Shown one piece after another: positions 59,970 to 64,000 of a stretch of 64,000 nucleotides of DNA. The stretch's first letter is position 1, and every line of letters begins with the position of its first letter. The position numbers were made by a program, and so were the translations under genes. The stretch is from Verrucomicrobiia bacterium. Its GTDB lineage: Bacteria > Verrucomicrobiota > Verrucomicrobiia > Verrucomicrobiales > Akkermansiaceae. The stretch is taken from positions 62,001 to 126,000 of the forward strand of contig CANHQJ010000007.1 of NCBI GenBank assembly GCA_947462875.1, read 5' to 3'. The notes under the pieces were generated by a model that worked only from the letters and a program-made list of their open reading frames with translations, made no database searches and was not told the DNA's origin.

Positions 59970-60073
59970 GCACACCTTTCAGGGTGCCCTATGGTTGGTT
60001 GACGATTTCACCCGGGGTGGTCGTCGCATTCGCTCCTCGACCCCGGGCTACCTTCTCTCATCCCTCCGGGATG
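59970..60073 (+). repeat. Intergenic multi-hairpin repeat, copy B
   Basis: GCACACCTTTCAGGGTGC, then CCCGGGGTGGTCGTCG ... CGACCCCGGGCTACCTTCTC, then CATCCCTCCGGGATG followed by TTTTT. It has the same layout as copy A. Confidence 0.75.
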
Positions 60074-60160
60074 TTTTTCCGCTGCCATCTCCTGCGCGCT
60101 CGCTCGGGCTCTATCAGCGGTGGTCCCATTTTGATCGGGATTTTAATCACATGATTCGCA

Positions 60161-61384
60161 TCATTTCGCCAGAACCTTCACCGCTTCTTTCAGGCAAGGG
60201 TCTTGCCAGGATTCGAGCTGTTTTTGTTGCTCGGGAGATAAGGTTTTTTTGACCAGGCCGAGCGGGAAATTGTTGCGGTCGGTGTCGGTGAAGCTGAGGG
60301 CGATATCGGGCGTGATGCCGATTCCGTGGGGCGTGCGGCCGGACGGGGTGTGGTAGGTGGCGATGGTGAGCCGCAGGGCGGTGCCGTTGTTCATGGGGAT
60401 GATGTTTTGCACGGAACCTTTGCCGTAGGAGGTCTCGCCGATGATGGTCGCGCGTTTGAGGTCTTGCAGGCAGCCAGCGGTGAGCTCGGAGGCGGAAGCG
60501 GACATGCGATCGATGAGAACGACGATGGGGTAGTTCCGCTCGCGGCGTTTTTGCTCGGGAGTGGTGAGGGTTTCCCAGTCCTTCGGATCGCGGGTGTGGA
60601 CGGTGACTACCGTGGTTTTCGGCGGGACGAACAAACCGAGCAGCTCGACCGTCGCATGCAAGTCGCCGCCGCCATTGCCGCGGAGGTCGAGGATGAGTGC
60701 TTTCGCGCCTTGGTCTTCCAAATCATCAAGCGCGCTCTCGATTTCCTTGTGGCAAGTGCCGGAAAACTGCGCGAGACGCAGGTAAGCGATCGTGGGGTGT
60801 CCGGCGAGCGGTTCGGCATGCGTGAGTGCCTTTTCTTCCACGCGGATGTGAGTGAGGGCGATCTCGAAGGGCTTGGGTTCCGTGGGGGATTTGATCTGCA
60901 GCTTGGTGATTTCTCCGGCCGCTTTGCGCAGGCTTTTTACCAGATCGGGCAGGGGGAGCTTGGAGGCATCCTTGCCGTCGATTTGTTGGATTTGCGCGTT
61001 GATTTCCGCTTTGCCGTTCGCGGCGGGTCCATTGGCGGTGAGGGCGGAGATGTAGGGGCCGCCGTCGCGCAGGCCCACGGTGAGTCCGAGCGAGGCGATG
61101 AAGGGATCGACCTCGCCGTGGTTTTTCATTGCCGCCGCCATTTCCGGATGGATGTAGGAGGAATGCGGGTCCAGCGACGAGAGCATGCCTTCCAGCGCAT
61201 GATTGACGAGTCGATCGTAGGTGAGCTTGTCCACGTCGGGATGGCGCGCGCGGATGCTTTCCATCACCTGAATCAGCCGTTCGATCGCGGGGTAGGCGGC
61301 TTCATCGGAGTCCGGCGGCTTTGCGGCGGTCGGCTCCTGTGCCATCACGAGACAGGGCAAAACGAAGGGAATGAGCCATTTCAT
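60161..61384 (-). CDS. S41-family C-terminal processing peptidase
   Basis: 407 aa with the signal MKWLIPFVLPCLVMA. A helical N-terminal part (LDPHSSYIHPEMAAAM at ~75, the usual CTP landmark) is followed by a PDZ domain (~95-165) and the S41 protease domain: ILDLRGNGGGDL (~225-236), LIDRMSASASELTAG (~286-300, catalytic Ser), and GETSYGKGSVQ (~310-322, catalytic Lys). It is a periplasmic Ser/Lys protease that trims C-termini or degrades envelope proteins. It starts 21 nt after the ptsI stop on the same strand, so it may be co-transcribed. The length is normal. Confidence 0.94.
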   Translation of the reverse strand: MKWLIPFVLPCLVMAQEPTAAKPPDSDEAAYPAIERLIQVMESIRARHPDVDKLTYDRLVNHALEGMLSSLDPHSSYIHPEMAAAMKNHGEVDPFIASLGLTVGLRDGGPYISALTANGPAANGKAEINAQIQQIDGKDASKLPLPDLVKSLRKAAGEITKLQIKSPTEPKPFEIALTHIRVEEKALTHAEPLAGHPTIAYLRLAQFSGTCHKEIESALDDLEDQGAKALILDLRGNGGGDLHATVELLGLFVPPKTTVVTVHTRDPKDWETLTTPEQKRRERNYPIVVLIDRMSASASELTAGCLQDLKRATIIGETSYGKGSVQNIIPMNNGTALRLTIATYHTPSGRTPHGIGITPDIALSFTDTDRNNFPLGLVKKTLSPEQQKQLESWQDPCLKEAVKVLAK

Positions 61385-61405
61385 GGTGCGGGAAGTGGGA
61401 GGGAC

Positions 61406-63175
61406 TTATTCGAAAAGATCGGCGTAGTGTTGTTTTGCCATATCCTTGGTGAGGCGCAGGATATCGGCACTGTAGGTAGCCTTGAGGGCATCGTCCGCCA
61501 TGACCGAACACTGCGCATGCGATAGCGAGCGGATGGCCTTGCGCACGCTGGGGACCTGATGCGGGCCCACGGAAAGCTCTTCGACGCCGAGACCGATCAG
61601 CAGCGGAGTGAGGCTGATATCGCCCGCCATTTCCCCGCAGATGCCGGTCCAGATGCCTTCCTTCGCCCCAGCCTGGATGGTGCGATGGATCAGGCGGATG
61701 ACGGCGGGATGGGTGGGGCGATAGAGCTCGGCAACGTAGGGGTTCACGCGGTCCACGGCGAGGGTGTACTGGATCAGGTCATTGGTGCCGATGGAGAAAA
61801 AGTCCACCTCTTTCGCGAGAACATCGGCGATGATGGCGGCGGAGGGAATCTCGATCATGGCGCCCGTCTGGATATTGGCATCAAACGGAATGTTTTCCCG
61901 GTCGAGCTCGTCCATGCACTCGCGCAGGATTTTTTTCGCCTGGATCACTTCGGATAGACCCGAGACGAGCGGGAACATCAAGGCGACTTTGCCATGGGCG
62001 GAGGCGCGCAGGGCGGCGCGCAGCTGAGGTTTGAAAATTTCCGGACGGTCTAACGAAACGCGGATGCCGCGCCAGCCGAGGAAAGGATTGGGCTCGGGCT
62101 CGCTGAGGGGCTCGGCGGGCAGCTTGTCTCCGCCGGCATCAAGGGTGCGGATGATCACCAGGTTCGGCGATACGGCCTTGGCGATTTGGCTGTATGCCTC
62201 GGTCTGCTCGGTCTCACCGGGCATGGTGTCCTGCTCTTCATTGAGCAAGAGGAACTCGGTGCGGTAGAGACCGATGCCGGTGGCGCCGGAGTTTTTGACA
62301 GCGGGCAGCTCTTCTAACAGACCGATGTTCGCCGAGAGTGTGATGGCGCGTCCATCGCGGGTGACGGATTCGGCATCGCGCAGGGAATCGAGCGCCGTGC
62401 GCGCCCGCATCTTTTTCTGCTCGATCATCCGATACGTGTTCAGCGTGGCCTCGGTGGGGTGGAGGATGAGCTTGCCGGTGTAGCCATCGAGAATCGCGTG
62501 GGTCAGCGCGGTGATATCGATCACGGCTTCTTCCAGGCCGACCACCGCGGGAATGCCGAGCGAGCGGGCGATGATCGCGGTGTGCGAATTGACGCTGCCC
62601 ATTTCCGTGGCGAAACCGAGCACGAGACTGCGATCCATGGTCGCGGTATCGGAGGGATTCAGGTCGTAGGCGATGAGAATGTGGCGATCATCGGGCCGGA
62701 TGTTTTTGCGGGCGTGCACCGAGTCGAACGAATTCAGGACCCGCTCACACACATCCTCGATGTCAGCGGTGCGTTCGCGCAGATACGGATCGGGAATGCG
62801 GCGCATGGCCTCCAGGAAATTCTGCATCACCGCATAGAAGGCGTATTCGGCGTTTTGCTGGCGCTCGTCGATGGCGTGATGCACGCGTTTCAGCAAGGCC
62901 TGATCTTCCAGCACCATGATGTGAGCTTCGAAAATGCGCGACTCTTCCTCCGACGAAAGTTCGGCGAGGCGCTGCTGAATTTCCGAGAGTTCCTCCTTGG
63001 CGCGGTGGATGGCATCCTCGAAGCGCTGGTGCTCATTCGCCAGATTGGCCTCCGCGACTTCATAGACTTCCGGAGCGGAAAACCCGCGCGCGGTCACATG
63101 GATCGGGGCGATGGCGATGCCCGGGGAAACGGGGATCCCCTGGATGATCGTCTCGACGGGTGTGGCGCTAGGCAT
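61406..63175 (-). CDS. ptsI: Phosphoenolpyruvate-protein phosphotransferase (PTS enzyme I)
   Basis: 589 aa. The start is MPSATPVETIIQGIPVSPGI, where GIPVSPGIAIAP is the conserved N-terminus. The active-site His198 is in GSVNSHTAIIARSLGIPAVV. The PEP-binding C-terminal barrel has GIGLYRTEFLLLNE (~290), ILDAGGDKLP, GWRGIRVSLDRPEIFKPQLRA, GAMIEIPSAAIIADVLAKE, and the catalytic Cys in GICGEMAGD (~505). It transfers phosphate from PEP to HPr. No ptsH or sugar-specific PTS gene is in the window, so the role may be regulatory. The S41 protease gene follows 21 nt downstream. Confidence 0.96.
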   Translation of the reverse strand: MPSATPVETIIQGIPVSPGIAIAPIHVTARGFSAPEVYEVAEANLANEHQRFEDAIHRAKEELSEIQQRLAELSSEEESRIFEAHIMVLEDQALLKRVHHAIDERQQNAEYAFYAVMQNFLEAMRRIPDPYLRERTADIEDVCERVLNSFDSVHARKNIRPDDRHILIAYDLNPSDTATMDRSLVLGFATEMGSVNSHTAIIARSLGIPAVVGLEEAVIDITALTHAILDGYTGKLILHPTEATLNTYRMIEQKKMRARTALDSLRDAESVTRDGRAITLSANIGLLEELPAVKNSGATGIGLYRTEFLLLNEEQDTMPGETEQTEAYSQIAKAVSPNLVIIRTLDAGGDKLPAEPLSEPEPNPFLGWRGIRVSLDRPEIFKPQLRAALRASAHGKVALMFPLVSGLSEVIQAKKILRECMDELDRENIPFDANIQTGAMIEIPSAAIIADVLAKEVDFFSIGTNDLIQYTLAVDRVNPYVAELYRPTHPAVIRLIHRTIQAGAKEGIWTGICGEMAGDISLTPLLIGLGVEELSVGPHQVPSVRKAIRSLSHAQCSVMADDALKATYSADILRLTKDMAKQHYADLFE

Positions 63176-63227
63176 TCTGCGAGGCAGTTTGTCGCGCGTG
63201 GGCTTTGACTGTCAAGTGCGATTCCCG

Positions 63228-64000
63228 TCAAGGGGCTGGTGGCGGTTCCTTCTCAAATAGCGAGCGCAGGTAGTCGAGGCGGTCCTTGATCTTTTTTTCG
63301 TGGCCATTGCTACTAGGGATATAGTAGTTTTTTCCCTCCGGCAGGTAGGCCTGGGGCACGTAGTTTTCCGGGTAGTCGTGGCTGTAGAGGTATTCCAGCT
63401 CGGCGTCCTGGGTGCCGGAGCGGGAGGCGAGGGACTTGCTGCTTTTGGTGCGCAGGTGCTGGGGCACGGCGAGCGTGCGGCCCTGGGCCACGTCTTCCAT
63501 CGCGCGGTTGAGGCCCATGTAGGCGGCATTGGACTTCGCGGCGGCGGCGAGATAGACGGCGGCGTGGGCGAGGGGAATGCGGCCCTCGGGCATGCCGATG
63601 AATTCCAGGGCGTGGTGGGCATCGATGGCGATACGCAGCGCGGCGGGATCGGCAAGGCCCACGTCTTCACTTGCGAGAATCACCAGGCGGCGCGAGATGA
63701 AACGCGGATCCTCTCCGGCGTGCAGCATTTTCGCCAGCCAATACAGGGCGGCATCGGGATCGGAGCCGCGTATCGATTTGATGAAGGCGGAAATGGTATC
63801 GTAGTGATTGTCCTCATCGTAGGCGATGGACTTTTTCTGGATCGATTCTTCCGCTACTTCCAACGATAGATGGATCATGCCATCTTCCGCCGGTTGGGTG
63901 GTGAGGATGGCCAGTTCCAGTGCGGTGAGGGCTTTGCGGACATCGCCATCGGACTTCTCCGCGATGTGAAAGAGAGCCTTTTCCTCGACGGCGATGGGCA
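63228..64000 (-). CDS. rarA: Replication-associated recombination protein RarA (MgsA), partial
   Basis: The C-terminal ~257 residues are inside the window; the ATPase core lies beyond the right edge. From the edge the frame reads IAVEEKALFHIAEKSDGDVR then KALTALELAILTT, the sensor-2/lid part of the RarA AAA+ domain. It continues with the tetramerisation domain: DEDNHYDTISAFIKSIRGSD, PDAALYWLAKMLHAGEDPRF, ASEDVGLADPAAL, and the C-terminal LEYLYSHDYPENYVPQAYLP. RarA is a DNA-dependent ATPase at stalled replication forks. It is 52 nt upstream of ptsI, on the same strand. Confidence 0.95.
   Translation of the reverse strand, partial: PIAVEEKALFHIAEKSDGDVRKALTALELAILTTQPAEDGMIHLSLEVAEESIQKKSIAYDEDNHYDTISAFIKSIRGSDPDAALYWLAKMLHAGEDPRFISRRLVILASEDVGLADPAALRIAIDAHHALEFIGMPEGRIPLAHAAVYLAAAAKSNAAYMGLNRAMEDVAQGRTLAVPQHLRTKSSKSLASRSGTQDAELEYLYSHDYPENYVPQAYLPEGKNYYIPSSNGHEKKIKDRLDYLRSLFEKEPPPAP

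Larger units (their letters stand above)
59708..60160. other. Gene-free region with two inverted copies of the multi-hairpin repeat
   Basis: No credible gene is present. It holds inverted copy C (59826-59893), a partial copy (59911-59942: GACCCCGGCAGTGGGTC and GAGAGGGCTAGC) and copy B (59970-60073). The short frames crossing them are by-products of the repeats. Confidence 0.6.

Noticed and set aside
59824-60252. 142-codon plus-strand frame between the FKBP and S41 genes
   Set aside because: It runs through two inverted repeat copies and into the end of the S41 gene; composition is repeat-derived.
29221-62320. Recurrent CTAACAG heptamer considered as a chromosome-organising or uptake motif
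   Set aside because: About the number expected by chance for a 7-mer in 64 kb, and the opposite orientation also occurs.

Overview
The window reads as chromosome of a Verrucomicrobiota bacterium (probably class Verrucomicrobiae). The support is a DUF1552/DUF1592 gene pair, a DUF1080 protein, giant exported cadherin-like proteins whose C-termini carry a Y-x-x-E/Q-x-S-x-D-L-x-x-W motif common in this phylum, and many starts without a Shine-Dalgarno sequence. No rRNA, prophage or CRISPR array was seen.

Region 1 (1-28.8 kb, minus strand) is one long run of seven closely spaced genes, all for exported proteins. In transcription order they are: a 357-aa protein, a 623-aa Ala-rich protein, a 2962-aa giant, an 878-aa Calx-beta/RTX protein, a parvulin-type PPIase lipoprotein, a 4193-aa cadherin-like giant, and an outer-membrane beta-barrel protein cut by the left edge. 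Gaps are 19-48 nt, so they probably form one operon for a large surface or secreted assembly with its own foldase. The 4193-aa protein holds two ~1180-residue copies of the same multidomain block. The end of the 2962-aa protein resembles the TcB-binding end of Tc-toxin A subunits. A 536-nt gene-free region with a 14-bp perfect palindrome precedes the run.

Region 2 (29.3-49.4 kb) is mostly housekeeping: tRNA-Leu(UAG), a small ORF, a LysM lipoprotein, mutL, an ECF sigma factor, a REP-associated transposase flanked by REP-like palindromes, the DUF1552/DUF1592 pair, a sirtuin, an AroB-family cyclase, ribF, a membrane protein, a DUF433 protein, a squalene/phytoene synthase, a MYG1 protein, two YkgJ-type Cys-cluster proteins around an amidase, hemC with a cobA-hemD fusion, and a TetR regulator.

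Region 3 (49.4-57.65 kb) starts with a large glycoside-hydrolase-like protein. It is followed by what I read as an integron gene-cassette array without an integrase in view: six intercassette attC-like sites plus one terminal site, separating SMI1/KNR4, lipoprotein, exported and toxin-antitoxin cassettes. For four consecutive cassettes the 7-nt box at the cassette start is the exact reverse complement of the box that opens its own attC, as circular cassette integration predicts.

Region 4 (57.65-64 kb) holds a DUF1080 protein, a tandem FKBP protein with a clear terminator, an S41 protease, PtsI, and a RarA gene cut by the right edge. Copies of an intergenic multi-hairpin repeat lie on both sides of the DUF1080-FKBP pair.
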